DNA from: Chitinophagaceae bacterium
GTDB lineage: Bacteria > Bacteroidota > Bacteroidia > Chitinophagales > Chitinophagaceae
Reading direction: 5' to 3'
NCBI GenBank assembly: GCA_016713085.1
Contig: JADJPV010000001.1
Coordinates: 310,001 to 374,000 of the forward strand
Length of the DNA: 64,000 nt
Below the pieces are notes generated by a model that saw nothing but the letters and a program-made list of their open reading frames with translations, was not told where the DNA came from and did not search any database. Position 1 is the first letter of the stretch. Each line of letters starts with the position of its first letter. This document shows, one piece after another, positions 44,534 through 56,418 of the stretch. Made by a program: the position numbers and the translations under genes.

Positions 44534-45871
44534 TTACTTAACCGCAGAGCTCACAAATCCAAGTTTCTTCAATCCTACTTTTATTTCCGGACAGCTCATA
44601 AATAATTTCCACAACAAACCAGATCGGTAATTTTCAATCATCACAATAATGGGTCCCTGATCAATTGCAAGGTGCGAGGTGGCATACCAGTTTTTTGATT
44701 CATTAAATGCATCCACAAAACCATATTCACTCCATATCTTATCGCCTAAATCATAGTAAAAATGTTTGAGGGCTTTCATAGAATAATCAGGCGTGTAAGG
44801 AAATGCACTCAATGCAGCAGTTGGAGTAATTGTTCCAAAATCATTGGTGGGTGAAAACGCATTATACCCATCATAAGTATCACTGGCTGTTAAGCCCCAG
44901 CAATTTTCACCATAGCCTTTAAATTTTTTTGGATTATCAACGCAGTAAGAATAGTTGATGAGTGTATGATTTTTATTCTGCTCCCAGTAATCTGCATAGC
45001 GATCTTTCAAACCTCTTGGATCTAATCCAACAAAAGAATATTGTGAAAAGAAAAGAGGGCCACCATAGTCAAAACCCAGCGGCAGTTTAATTCCGTAAAA
45101 CTCTTTCCCGTTTCTGAAAAAATCGCTTTGTGCCCATCCACGATGATATACTGCTGAACTCACCTGGTATTTTTCATTGGGGGAAGAAGCTGCAAGAATA
45201 TATATGATCAAACACTCATTAAAACCACGTACAGGAAAATTCATCGCCCAGCCATTATTCGGACTCCAGTGCCAGTACAATACTTCCTGCCCCTGTGTAA
45301 ACCAGTTCCATTCAATATCGGGCCACATCCACTGAATACGGTTTCTTAATTCCTTTTCAATTTTATTATCTGCATTAAAATATTGTCTTGCACAAAGCAG
45401 TCCCTGAAATAAGTAAGATGATTCAACAAGGTCTGCTCCATCATCCTTGCGGCTGAATGCAATTGTTTTTCCTGTTGCTCCATTCATCCAATGCGGAAAT
45501 GCTCCGTGATAAGAATCTGCCTTTAGTAAGAATTGAACCATGTTCAGCAGAAACTTCGCTGCTGTGTCTCTGCTGATCCATTTTCTTTCTGTTGCCACAA
45601 TCACACTCATAATACCAAAGCCGGTACCACCCGTAGTTACTGTTTCATTTCCATAGCCAAAATTTTCATTGCTTCTTTCTCTTGCCATACCACTAACAGG
45701 ATGTGCAAAATCCCAGAAGTACCGGAAGGTTTGTTTCTGTACAAGATCAAGCAAGGCAGAGTCGGATAAATTTTTCGGTCGCCTTAGAGGATCGAATGAA
45801 ATTGTTTTCGTTTGAGCACCAGCACTGCCGATGAAAAAAATAACTGTAACAACTAAAAAAATCCGTTTCAT
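44534..45871 (-). CDS. GH144-type glucanase, copy 2 (intact)
   Basis: The 445-residue protein has a signal peptide (GSAGAQ) and all blocks of the family without interruption: LVQKQTFRYFWDFAHPVSGMARERS, GGTGFGIMSVIVATERKW, RKDDGADLVESSYLFQGLLCAR, WHWSPNNGWAMNFPVRGFNE, ITPTAALSAFPYTPDYSMKAL and IDQGPIIVMIENYRSGLLWKLFM. The acidic residues in DDGAD and the late YGFVDAFNES are candidates for catalysis. It serves as the reference for reading the two broken copies. Confidence 0.88.
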   Translation of the reverse strand: MKRIFLVVTVIFFIGSAGAQTKTISFDPLRRPKNLSDSALLDLVQKQTFRYFWDFAHPVSGMARERSNENFGYGNETVTTGGTGFGIMSVIVATERKWISRDTAAKFLLNMVQFLLKADSYHGAFPHWMNGATGKTIAFSRKDDGADLVESSYLFQGLLCARQYFNADNKIEKELRNRIQWMWPDIEWNWFTQGQEVLYWHWSPNNGWAMNFPVRGFNECLIIYILAASSPNEKYQVSSAVYHRGWAQSDFFRNGKEFYGIKLPLGFDYGGPLFFSQYSFVGLDPRGLKDRYADYWEQNKNHTLINYSYCVDNPKKFKGYGENCWGLTASDTYDGYNAFSPTNDFGTITPTAALSAFPYTPDYSMKALKHFYYDLGDKIWSEYGFVDAFNESKNWYATSHLAIDQGPIIVMIENYRSGLLWKLFMSCPEIKVGLKKLGFVSSAVK

Positions 45872-45883
45872 GAATGATTGGTT

Positions 45884-47576
45884 TTATAAATAAGGTGCTG
45901 TAAAGCCAAGCCTCTTCATTCCGTTTTTAATTTCAGGTGCACTGGTAAATAAATTCCAGAGCAATCCACTGCGGTAATTTTCGATCATGACAATGATTGG
46001 GCCCTGATCAATTGCAAGTGTTGATGTTGCAAACCATGGGTCAGCTAATTTATATGCATCATAAAATCCATAAGTGCCCCATAACTTATCGCCCAGCTTA
46101 TAATAGAAAAACTTCAATGCATCCATTGACTCTGTTGAAGTATATGGAAAAGAGGAAAGCGCTGCAGTTGGAGTAATCACTCCTTTATCATTCGAAGGAC
46201 TGTGCGCCTGGTAATAAGATGGTGCCGGGCCATCACTGGCAGTTAAACCCCAACTCAGATTACTATATCCATACCAACCTAATGGATTGGCCTTGCAATA
46301 CTCATAATTAATTTTTGTATGATTCACTGCCTGTGTTTGATAATTGGCATAGGCATCAGTTAATCCATTTGGGTTGATGCCAAGAAATGAATAGTGCTCA
46401 AAAAATAACGGCCCGCCATTAGCTGTACCCATCGGTAACTGGTAACCGAAATAAGTGTTATTCGTTTTAATGGCGCCATTACTTGCCCATCCATTATCAT
46501 AAACAACTTTTGGAATAGAATCTGTTCTTGATGATGAAGCCAGTACATACACCACCAGTGCTTCATTCCATCCTTTGATCTGGTGATTCATAACCCATCC
46601 TTTATCTGTACTCCAGTGCCAGTATAAAACATTCTGATTTCCTGCCGGAACCAATTCCATTCAACAGCATCCCAAATTGAGTTGATCTTCGTCCGCAATT
46701 CAGTTTCGGTAACATCAGCTGCATCAAAATACTGGCGTGCAGTAATCAATCCTTCCAGTAAAAAGAAGTCTCTACCAAATCAGCACCATTATCATTTGCA
46801 CTGAAAGGCTGTGTAACACCTGTTGATCCATTCAGCCAATGTGAAAAAGCACCATGATAGCGTGTACAGTTATTGATAAGGAAGTTGGTAATTTTCAGTA
46901 TCCTGTCTCTTCCTTCAGTTCTTGTAATAAATCCTCTGTGAACAGCAGTAACAATTGACATGATGCCAAAACCTGTTCCGCCTGTTGTTACAGTTTCACC
47001 ACTGGTATTTCTTTCTCTTGCCATTCCGCTGACTGGATGACCAAAGTCCCAGAAATATTTAAAAGTTTGCTGCTGCACTTTATCAAGCAAAGCTGCGTCA
47101 GTGATTAAAGGAAATTTATCCGTAGAATCCAACCTTGTTAACAGATTAAATTCTGCATTGCTGAATAAGATGCCTCCCTGCTTTGACTTTAAATCATTAT
47201 CAGCAGTTACATTATATTTTGTAAGATAATTGAGTGCTGCTGAAGGCTGCAGAACAAGAACACTGTCTCCGCTTTGATAAGTAACATTGTAACTGCCCCC
47301 GTTAAAATTAATACCTGCTGCTACAGTAGCTCTGTCAATTGCCACAGGAAAATTCAATTTGATTGATGGGTTCACACTCACTCCTTTGTAATCTGTTAAA
47401 CTCATCACTCCGTTTACATCCCAGTTCGTAATAGTGAAATTAACCGGAGCAGGAGGAGGCACAGGTGCAGGTGTATCCTTTTTTTTGCAGGAACCAGCAA
47501 CAAGCATACATACAATGATGAATGAATGATTGACAAACTTCCTGCTGAATAAATTCTTTTTGATATACATCTTCAA
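45884..47576 (-). CDS. GH144-type glucanase, copy 3, lipoprotein, two frameshifts
   Basis: The N-terminus has a lipobox (LVAGSC, about 30), a Pro-rich linker and a bacterial Ig-like domain (about 47-145) absent from the other copies. The GH144 domain follows with VQQQTFKYFWDFGHPVSGMARER. Frames break at a T-run near 46770 (one base missing, restoring ETSFLLEGLITARQYF) and near 46646 (one G missing, restoring RQGNQNVLYWHWS). The remainder is intact to the typical IENYRSGLLWNLF. As a surface lipoprotein it may start degradation outside the cell. Confidence 0.82.
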
Positions 47577-47593
47577 TAGTCTCCTCTTTACAA

Positions 47594-49052
47594 TTAAAAT
47601 ACCAGTGTTGAAATTGAATGCGGCAGTGCGGTTACTTCTGCAGCTTTTCCATTAATCCACAGGAAATACTGTGTTTTGATATTACTCTTATTCATTACAA
47701 CCACTGCAACTGAGCCATCAGGATTTTTAAATGCTGTTGTAAGCAGCATACTGCGGCTTGCACTGCTGGCGATTCTTTTTGCTCCGGGTTGTATGAACTT
47801 TGAAAAGTGACCGATATAATAAAATTCATTGGTGAAAATAAGTTCACCGGTTTTTGTATTTCCATGTACAGGAGCAAAGCAAAAATTCCCAACATGGTTT
47901 GGCCCACCGGTTTCATCAAGTAAAATATTCCAGTCGGTAAAGCCGGTCATTCCATTATTAAAATCATTGATCATGTTGGCGCCGTATTTTTCGCCAAGGC
48001 TCCAGTCATATACTTTAGCCATATCAAATTTTTCTTTACAGCCTTCTGTAAACATGAGGTTGGTTTCTGGAAATGTTTCATGCACCAGTTTTACATTATC
48101 ATACATCGGCTCACCACCACTCCATGTTTCATACCAGTGAAACCCGATACCCTATAAATATTTAGCCGCATCAGGATCATTCAATAAAGTGCTTGCCCGC
48201 TGAAACAGTAAATCCCTGTTATGATCCCATCCAATGATTTTCTTTTCCTTCAAACCTTCTTTTTCCATTACAGGTCCGAGGTAATTTTTTTAAGAAATTC
48301 TTTTCTTCCTGATCTGTATAAATACAGGACTCCCATTTCTGAGTTGCCATCGGTTCATTTTGAATACTGATTCCCCAAACAGGAATTCCTTCTTTCTCGT
48401 ATTCCTTAATAAACTTTGTATAATACAAAGCCCAGCTTCCGAAAAATTCAGGCTTCAGTTTGCCGCCATGCAATACATCATTATTATCCTTCATAAATGC
48501 TGGCGGGCTCCATGGGCTTGCATAGAGATTCAGTTTACCACCTGCCGCTTTCATGGCAGCTTTGATAAAAGGAATTTTAAATTTCCGGTCGTGTTCAATA
48601 TTGAACGACTTCAATTCCTTATCACCTTCCTGTATATATGTGTAAGAATCACTGCTGAAATCGCAACTGTTGATATTAGTACGTGCAACTGTATATCCAA
48701 TTCCCTCTTTCTTATCGAAATAAGCTTTTAAAAATTCATCCTGCTTTTCCTTGGGCAGTTTATAAAATGTTTCCGCACTTGCATCTGTTAATGCCGCTCC
48801 AATACCAAAATATGATTGATACGTTTTTGCCGGATCAACAAAAACAATTACTTCGTTTTCAAAAGGCTGTCCTTTTTCTTTAAATTCAACCGTATCAGAA
48901 GCCGTCAACCGTAAGGCAGAACTGTCTGCTGTTGTAAAAGCCACTACTTTTTTCCCATCGGTAGAATAAGGCATTGTTGCAGATTCTGTAGTCTTCATTT
49001 CTTTACATGCAAACAGTTGCACTAAAAACAATCCGTAAATAATTTTTTTCAT
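47594..49052 (-). CDS. GH30 glycosidase, copy 1, frameshift plus in-frame TAG
   Basis: The protein starts with a lipobox-type leader (QLFAC). The barrel contains NLYASPWSPPAFMKDN, ISIQNEP with acid/base Glu, and in the second part NLMFTEGC with the nucleophile Glu. An A-run near 48290 has one base too many (restoring NFLKNYLGPVMEKEG), and a TAG at 48152-48154 replaces the Trp expected in KYLWGIGFHWYETW. When repaired it is about 485 residues, complete with the C-terminal beta domain. GH30 bacterial lipoproteins of this type include beta-1,6-glucanases and glucosylceramidase-like enzymes. Confidence 0.82.
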
Positions 49053-49073
49053 CTTGTTTTATTTTTGAATGTA

Positions 49074-50522
49074 TTACCAAACATATGTTGCAACAGTACC
49101 GGCAGGCAGGTTTGCTGCAGCTATCTTTCCATTTTGTTTAATATTGAAATCAACGGCTATTCCTCCATCGTTCAGCACAATCAGTACTTTCTTTCCATCG
49201 GGAGTTTGAAATGCCACATTCTGCAAATTGGCTGTAAGATTACTTGTAATACGCACAGAACCTGCAGGAACAAACTTGGATGCATGTGCAATAATATAAT
49301 ATCCCACATTTCTGTTGATGGCACCATCCAGTGTTAATGCACCTTTACATTCGGTACATCCACCGGGTGTGTGCGGATTGTACCCGCCATCGCTTGCCAG
49401 GTTCCATTCCAATGCAACCTTACTCCAGTTACGCATAGAACCGATCACAACATTTTTTGTATGCCATTTCAAATCACCATCAAATGTTCCGTTGGCTCCT
49501 GTCCATTGTTCTGTGAAATAAAGGTTCTTTTCAGGGTACAGGCTATGAACAGAAGACAGTGCAGCAATATCACCTTCATACAAATGAAAAGCTGATCCGT
49601 CAACATATTTTTTTGCATCGGGGTCATTTAATACTGCAATCGGATACTCGGGTTTATTACAATTGTGATCGTAAATGATAATCTTTGTTGTGATACCTGC
49701 TGATTGAAATACAGGACCAAGATTATTCTTGATAAACGTTGCCTGGTCTGCAGCAAGCATTAACATACTCGGGTTATTGCCGGGATGTAATGGTTCATTC
49801 TGGATGGTAATTGCATCAACTGTAATTCCTTTTGCCTTCATTGCCTGTATGTACTTAACAAAATAGCGGGCATACGCATCATAATACTGTGGTAACAAAC
49901 TGCCCCCTTTGCTGAGGCCGTTATCTTTCATCCAAACAGGTGGACTCCATAGAGAACCCATTATTTTAATGTTAGGATTGATGGCAAGAATTTCTTTCAG
50001 CACAGGAATAAGATCAACTGTATCATGTGCTAAACTGAAATTTGTAAGATTGATATCTGTTTGCCCCGCAGGTAAATCATTATAACTGAACACTGATGCA
50101 TCCAGATCGGAAGCGCCAATGCTGATACGCAGATAACTGATGCCGATAGAATTATCGGCACTGCCAAACAATTCCTGCAGCAATGCTGCTCTTTCAGATG
50201 CACTGAGTTTATTGATATGATAAGCACTTCCACCGGTTAAGGAAAATCCAAACCCGTCAATTGTTTGAAACTTTATTGTACTGTCAACTTCAATTGTTTG
50301 ATTACTGTTTGCTGCTGCCCCAAAAGAAAGCGCAGTTGTTTGTTTTTTTAATAATACTGATTGATCTGCTTTGGTGATCCAGTAATTCACTGCCGGCCCG
50401 CCGGGTACAGCACCACCTCCGCCACCATTATCCGGTTGCTTGTTACAGTTGCCCAATATTGAAAGCAGGGCTGCCAGCAGAAAAAAAGAGTTTGTCATTT
50501 TTTTATATTTAATTGTTTTCAT
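49074..50522 (-). CDS. GH30 glycosidase, copy 2, lipoprotein (intact)
   Basis: The 482-residue protein has a lipobox (ILGNC, about 26) and a Gly-rich linker. The (beta/alpha)8 barrel shows GFGFSLTGGSAYHINKL, LRISIGASDLDAS, GSLWSPPVWMKDN, TIQNEPLHPGNN with the acid/base Glu and LYFTEQWTG with the nucleophile Glu. A C-terminal beta sandwich ends in YVW. This arrangement fits GH30_3-like endo-beta-1,6-glucanase, though subfamily cannot be fixed by eye. It follows the FG-GAP gene and precedes GH30 copy 1. Confidence 0.88.
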   Translation of the reverse strand: MKTIKYKKMTNSFFLLAALLSILGNCNKQPDNGGGGGAVPGGPAVNYWITKADQSVLLKKQTTALSFGAAANSNQTIEVDSTIKFQTIDGFGFSLTGGSAYHINKLSASERAALLQELFGSADNSIGISYLRISIGASDLDASVFSYNDLPAGQTDINLTNFSLAHDTVDLIPVLKEILAINPNIKIMGSLWSPPVWMKDNGLSKGGSLLPQYYDAYARYFVKYIQAMKAKGITVDAITIQNEPLHPGNNPSMLMLAADQATFIKNNLGPVFQSAGITTKIIIYDHNCNKPEYPIAVLNDPDAKKYVDGSAFHLYEGDIAALSSVHSLYPEKNLYFTEQWTGANGTFDGDLKWHTKNVVIGSMRNWSKVALEWNLASDGGYNPHTPGGCTECKGALTLDGAINRNVGYYIIAHASKFVPAGSVRITSNLTANLQNVAFQTPDGKKVLIVLNDGGIAVDFNIKQNGKIAAANLPAGTVATYVW

Positions 50523-50582
50523 TCAGGTTTTATTTATCGTTGTTTTTCTGTCGAAATTTTAGTTGAATAAGAGCTTGTTTTG

Positions 50583-53500
50583 TTATCGCATGAATATAAG
50601 TTCACGGTTATTTCTTGCAATAACCATTACCTTGTATCCACTTCTGCCTTTCAGCCATTTGATATCTCTCACCTCTCCATCAACATCAGGAACAATGGAA
50701 GATGATTTGAACTTGTTTTCAGATTTATTAAACGAAAATAGTGTTGGCTGTAAAGCATCATATCGTCCCTCATAAGGAACTACGCCAAAGAAATTTCCGC
50801 CTGCTATCCATGATGCTGTATTCTGATTATTGACCTGTGCAAATGACATGACCGGTGCCATTTGTAATTCTTCGGACAAATCAATTCTTTTAAAACCACC
50901 CTTCCCATCATTTACAAAACAGGAAGAGCTGAGTGTTTCAGCTTTAAACTCACGGTAATCTTTAAACAGATCGTAAAACATATAATCAACCGTTTTTCCT
51001 GCCACTTCACTGTAGGTGAGGTAAGCTTTTTTCAATACGGGCAATTGCCGCTCCAGTTCATCCTTTGCAAAGAATGTGTATTCCTTTCCATCAATGTTAT
51101 AGGTCATGATTTGTTCAACAGCTCCGTTGTTGTCAAAATCTTTTACATACATTTTCAGCGGACCTTTTTTCCCATCCCAAAGTTTTGAATTATGTCCCCA
51201 GTTGCCTGCCAGTATATCATCATATCCATCAGCATTAATATCCGTAACAAGAACCGTTTGCCATAAACCGGTGGAGTTAGGTATTTCTGTTTTAGTAAAT
51301 TGTCCATTCTTATTGACAAAGATTGTAAGCGGCATCCATTCGCCTGTTACAACTAAATCCTGCCATCCATCTTTGTTCACATCTGCAAAAGAAGCAGCTG
51401 TAACCATTCCCAATTCATTCAGGTCAATTGTTTTGTCATACTTTGTTGTGAAAGTTCCGTTTCCATTATTCAGATAGAAATAAGAATTCCTGAGAACACC
51501 ATAGCTTGTTGCACCTGAAGAATTTCCGATGAACATGTCCATATCTCCATCATGATCAACATCTGCAACAGCAACACAGGTTTTATTTTCATACTGGTTG
51601 TTAAATGCTCCCACAGCTTTTTGAAAATTTCCTTTACCATCATTCAGATAAAGCCTGTCTTCAAGTGAACGGCCTTTTTGCGGCATTTCATTTCCACCGC
51701 TTATAACCAGCAGATCAATATTTTTATCCCCGTTTGCATCAAAAAAAACAGCATCCACATCTTCACAAACTGCATCCTTTGCAAACAACGCAGTATCAGA
51801 TGCAATAAATGATCCATTCTTTTGCTGTATCATTAATACTCCGGGCTGGCCTATTGCCCCACAGGCATAAAAGTCATCAAGACCATCAGCATTTACATCC
51901 GCTACTGCAATCTTCGGCCCCCGTGTAGATTCTGCATGTGGAATTAGATACTGCACATTGAAATCAATAAAATCATTTTCCTTATGCTTCCATTTACTGT
52001 TAACACTGTTTGTAATATCAGTAAAGGTGGCCGCTGACGGTTTAAAAAATGAGGAATAGTTAAATACACCTGCTGCATCTTTCTGTGAGAAGACGAGTGG
52101 TTTATTGGCCGCAATATTTTTTACGATCTGATATTTCTGATCGGGCCATACAACGAGTATACTGTCAACAGAGGTTAATGAGTCTAACCCAAAATGCAAA
52201 CGTGTTTCTGTTGAAGATTGAAAACCTCTTGTAAGCATCAATTGCTGGTACTGCATCATTCCTTTCTGAAACATATAAGCCTTTGCACCAACACCAAAAC
52301 GGTTAAAGCCTTCGCCATTAAATGAAAGAGCAATTGAGTTTTTCCCTTTTGTATTATTCTTGAGAATAACTGCAGGCGAATTAATGCAGTTGATCACCAG
52401 GTCAAGATTGCCATCATTGTCAAGATCGGCATAAGCAGATCCATTGAAATAACCTTTCATTTTTCCGGTTCCCCATTCATTACTCTTATCGGTAAAGCTG
52501 AAATGACCATCGCCCTTATATAAGAATGGATGTGAAGCTCCATCGGGCATTTTTTCGATGGCTGCTTTGTCAAATTGATTGGTTTTGTCAATATTCGTCT
52601 TGGTATTTAAATCAGTAAGAAACCGGATGAAATCGAGGTCAACAGGCCGCTTCACAATACCACTTGAAATAAATAAATCTTTGTTTCCATCATTATCAAA
52701 ATCTGCAAACAGGGGGGCCCAACTCCAGTCTGTTGCTGATACACCGCTCTGCAAACTTGTTTCACTAAAACTGATTCCGCTGCCATTGTTCCGCTGCAAA
52801 CAGTTTTTTGAAAACTGGTTCTGAAAGCCATGACCCATTAATTTAAATTGATAGGTATCAAGATTTTCATCACTGCCATATGTTTTCAAAGTCTTCTCAT
52901 CGGGAGGGAGCATGTCAACAGTGATGATGTCCAGCTGCCCGTCATTATTATAATCGGCAACATCATTGCCCATACTGAAGCGGCTGTAATGCCGAAAGTG
53001 CTTAGCCCCGCTTTCGGTAAATGTTGCATTGCCGTTGTTGATGTAATAATAATCGTTTTCGTGAAAATCATTGCCGATGTAAATATCATTCCATCCATCG
53101 TTGTTGATATCGGCAACTGCCAGTCCTAATCCATAACCAAGATTGCTCTGGTAAATACCTGCCTGCTTTGAAACGTCTGTAAACTTTCCCGTTTACAGCA
53201 ATATCGTTACGGTATAACCTGTCGCCTGCTAAACTGTCAACTTTTCTCCGGTTACTGGTATCTACAATATTGGCATTGGGTTTTTGTGAGTGATTGAGAA
53301 TATAACAATCAAGATCACCATCATGGTCGTAATCGAAAAAAGCAGATTGTGTGGTAAAGCCTGAAAAGTTTAAACCATACTTCTGTGAATTTTCTGTAAA
53401 CGTTACGTTACCGTTGTTGATAAAAAGTTCATTGTGCCCTTTCAGTCCATGATGCTGACTTACTGTCGATACATAAATATCCAGTTTACCATCTCCATTA

Positions 53501-53868
53501 ATATCCGCCATGGTAACTCCTGAACTCCAGTCGGCTGTTCCTGCAACACCTGCTTTTGCAGTAATATCTTCGAATTGAAAATTGCCCTTGTTTAAATACA
53601 ATTTATTCCCGCCTTTACTGTTTGCTGTGAAATAAATATCAGTCAACCCGTCATTATTAATATCCCCTGTTGCAACGCCGCCCCCCTTATAGAAATACAG
53701 ACAATATAAAATATTAAAGAGCTCCTTCTCTTCCACCTTATTTACAAAATCAATATTGGTTTCGGATGAAGACAAGCTTGTAAATAAACTGTCTGATTGC
53801 CTGCAGGAAGAAATAATCAGTGCAACAAATATGATTAAAACAAACTCTTTAAGTTTCACGACAGGCAT
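50583..53868 (-). CDS. FG-GAP/VCBS repeat protein with ASPIC/UnbV domain, one frameshift
   Basis: The protein starts with a lipobox-like ISSCR leader and then has many calcium-binding beta-propeller repeats of the form ADxNxDGxxDIYxxxN (DGLTDIYF, DGKLDIYVS, DGDLDCYIL, DGQLDIITVD, DGNLDLVIN, DGLDDFYACG, DGDMDMFIG). A CRTAC1/ASPIC module (GVGAKAYMFQKG, RGFQSSTETRLHFGLDSL) lies centrally. Near 53184 one extra base breaks NGKFTDVSKQAGIYQSNLGYG; removing it gives one protein of about 1095 residues. Such proteins are common next to SusCD pairs and may bind glycans at the cell surface. Confidence 0.83.
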
Positions 53869-53939
53869 AAAGAAAGTAGATTAAGAATCGTCAAATAAAT
53901 CTCTTCGTACAAATTCACACGAGCTATAAGGAGAGTAAA

Positions 53940-53967
53940 AAAGGGCTGCAAAGAAATGCAACCCTTT
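53940..53967 (-). terminator. Terminator after the LamG gene
   Basis: On the minus strand an 11-bp stem with one G-T pair (plus 53940-53950 and 53957-53967), 6-nt loop, is followed by a T-rich stretch. It divides the susCD-LamG transcript from the enzyme genes, allowing different expression levels. Confidence 0.8.
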
Positions 53968-54000
53968 ATTATTGATTATGACCTAAAAAGAACTGCCCTT

Positions 54001-54849
54001 TTATTTTTTACCGGTAACAAGTACCATAACCTCAGCCCCTGTTAATGCGGTATTATACATTCTGAACTGATCTAAACTTCCTTTCCAGGAAGAAGATAAC
54101 CAATCATCCGTATCATAGCCGGTTCCCGGTCCGCAACCTATTCTCATTTCACTGATCTTCGAATCATCAATGTTAATATCGCCATGTGTACCCCATTTCG
54201 GCACAATTGCATTTGCAATTCCGTCTACATAAAGGGTCATTCCGCTGGTAGCTGCACTATAAACTAATGCAATATGATGCCAGTTATTATCCAGCAAGCC
54301 GGCAATGGTATTCCCACCTTCCCATGTAAACCAGTTATCAGCTCCTGTTTTATCTACAACCTCCACCTTTATGGCGCAGGCTGCATTATTTCCTTCCATA
54401 ATAATAAAGAGATTGGCACCAGACCAATGTCCGTTACTTGATTTAAAACTGAGTGGGTACTCAGGTCCGTTTGTGCCGGTATTATTTGTTGTCTGTCCAT
54501 TTTTTTTATACCAGTAGGCAATTGTAAAGCTCTTGGCTGTTACGGCCCAGTCATTGGGTTTTGCGTACTTGATGAATTTTTTATTTACACCCTGTACAGC
54601 TTTTCCACTGATACCCGCAACAGAAGTAAATGGATTATCGGAAGCAAAGGTTGCCCGGATACTGTCAACTGCATTCATCAGCGCATCAGTTGTTGCACCA
54701 TCAAACGCAGTATAAAACTTCAACGGACCGCCGGGAACATTTGCATCAACTGGATAATCGCCCAATCCAGGCTTTTTCATTTTCTGGCAACTTGCGATTA
54801 AGGTTAATACGCTTATTACCAGTAATAGTTTTTGAAAATTCTTTGTCAT
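54001..54849 (-). CDS. LamG/concanavalin-like lectin lipoprotein
   Basis: The 282-residue protein has a lipobox (LIASC, about 21) and a LamG-type jelly roll: FTIAYWYKKN (about 108-117), NNWHHIALVYSAATSGMTLYVDG (about 188-210) and SWKGSLDQFRMYNTALTGAEV at the end. It occupies the position after susD where surface glycan-binding proteins are normally encoded. The short VPGGP motif before the domain also occurs in the GH30 copy 2 linker, suggesting a common export or anchoring segment. Confidence 0.82.
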   Translation of the reverse strand: MTKNFQKLLLVISVLTLIASCQKMKKPGLGDYPVDANVPGGPLKFYTAFDGATTDALMNAVDSIRATFASDNPFTSVAGISGKAVQGVNKKFIKYAKPNDWAVTAKSFTIAYWYKKNGQTTNNTGTNGPEYPLSFKSSNGHWSGANLFIIMEGNNAACAIKVEVVDKTGADNWFTWEGGNTIAGLLDNNWHHIALVYSAATSGMTLYVDGIANAIVPKWGTHGDINIDDSKISEMRIGCGPGTGYDTDDWLSSSWKGSLDQFRMYNTALTGAEVMVLVTGKK

Positions 54850-54884
54850 ATAATTTTTCTTTTTAAGAAAATGATCAAATTAAA

Positions 54885-56399
54885 TTACCATTCAGGGTTC
54901 TGAACAATTACTCCACCGCATTTATCAATTGCCGGTTGGGGAATTGGATAAAAACGACACTTGTTTGTATAACCCATACCGCCTAAAACAGTTACTGCAT
55001 CACCCCATCTTACAAGGTCAAAGAAGCGCTCGCCTTCTACACCAAATTCAACTCTTCTTTCCTGTTTTACAGCTGTTCTTAATGCAGCCTGTGTGGTATA
55101 TGTAAGTGCAGTTAACCCTGCTCTTGTTCTAACCTGGTTAAGCCAGCCAATTCCTGTTGCCCCCTGTGTTAATTCATTACTTGCTTCTGCAGCCATAAGC
55201 AACACATCAGAATAACGGAAAATCCTTTTATTAATCCATTCAGGATTATCGCTTAAACCTGTAGATGCACGGTAAGCAGGATCAGCATAGATTTTCTTGT
55301 TCCAGTATTTACGTGGAAGAATACCTCCATTCAACACATAGGCTGGCAATGTTCTGCCATAACCACCACTGAAAGGATCATCAGACTGACCAGAAAATAA
55401 AATTGTTGAACCTATCCTTGTAACAATTGCCTAAAACGCATTCACGAGGTTATCTGTTGGTGTATTCCATCCCCAACCAAGGTTCCATCCTGTTGCCGTT
55501 GCAGCACGCACACCCTGTGTAGTGGCATAAACACAACCATAACGCTGAGAACCGTTTTCATTTACATAGGCCTGAATTTCAAAAATTGATTCACTGCCGT
55601 TTTCACCTGCATCCTTAAAGTTTTGAAAGTAAGACTGCATTAATGTATACTGGCCTGAATTAATTACCTGCTGACACAATGATAAAGCTGCTGCCCAGTT
55701 TTGCCTGTAGAGATATGTTTTGGCATGAAGGGTTTTTGCAGCACCGCTGGTTAAACGGCCGGGATATTTATTACTGCTGCCTGAAATCCAGTTTACCGGC
55801 AAATACTGTTTTGCATAGTTTAAATCTTCATCAATAAATGCATACACTGCAGCAACATTTGATTTTGCGATACAGAGTTCAGAAGATTTATTGATTTTAT
55901 TTTTATAAATAGGAACATCGCCATATGTTCTTACCAGGTCAAAATAGATAAAGGCTCTGATAAGGCGTGCCTCTGCAACATTTGCAAGTGAAGTAGGATC
56001 TGTTCCACCCAGTGAATCGGCTTTTGCCAATGCTGAGTTTACCTGTTGAATCATCGATAAATGATCATCCCAATAGGTATTAGAAGCCCAGATGTCTTTT
56101 ACATATTGATAATTATCAAAAGGGGCCACCCATTCTGCACCATCAGATGGGTCAGATCCTTTTTCAGAATCATCCGATCTGAAATCATGCAGTGCAATCC
56201 ATGGTATACTGGTATAACCGGCATAGCTGCGCAAATTACTGTACAGGCCAAACACTTCGGCCTCAATACCACCTTGGTTTAAATCATCCAGTGTTGCTGT
56301 CAGGGGTTTTCGGTCTAAAAATTTCTTACAACCACCCAGCATCGTTACCATTGGTATGGCGAGAAGCAGTGCGAAAAAAATATTGAATCCTTTTTTCAT
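54885..56399 (-). CDS. susD: SusD-like glycan-binding lipoprotein, one in-frame TAG
   Basis: The 504-codon frame starts with a lipobox (LGGCKKFLDRKP) and the SusD TPR scaffold: EARLIRAFIYFDLVRTYGDVPIY (about 137-159), AAKTLHAKTYLYRQNW, then RIFRYSDVLLMAAEASNEL, LNQVRTRAGL and RRVEFGVEGERFFDLVRWG. A TAG at 55431-55433 follows DNLVNAF, where Glu is usual; the frame is otherwise continuous. One change (GAG to TAG) explains it. The protein pairs with SusC as the lid of the transporter. The symbol indicates the family, not starch specificity. Confidence 0.9.
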
Positions 56400-56418
56400 A
56401 TATATGCTGTTTGAAGTA

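Noticed and set aside
13660..55433. Alternative genetic code or stop-codon recoding
   Set aside because: Internal TGA, TAA and TAG replace Gly, Tyr, Trp, Glu and others with no consistent meaning, and the same codons serve as normal stops in intact genes such as gltB, ilvD and susC.
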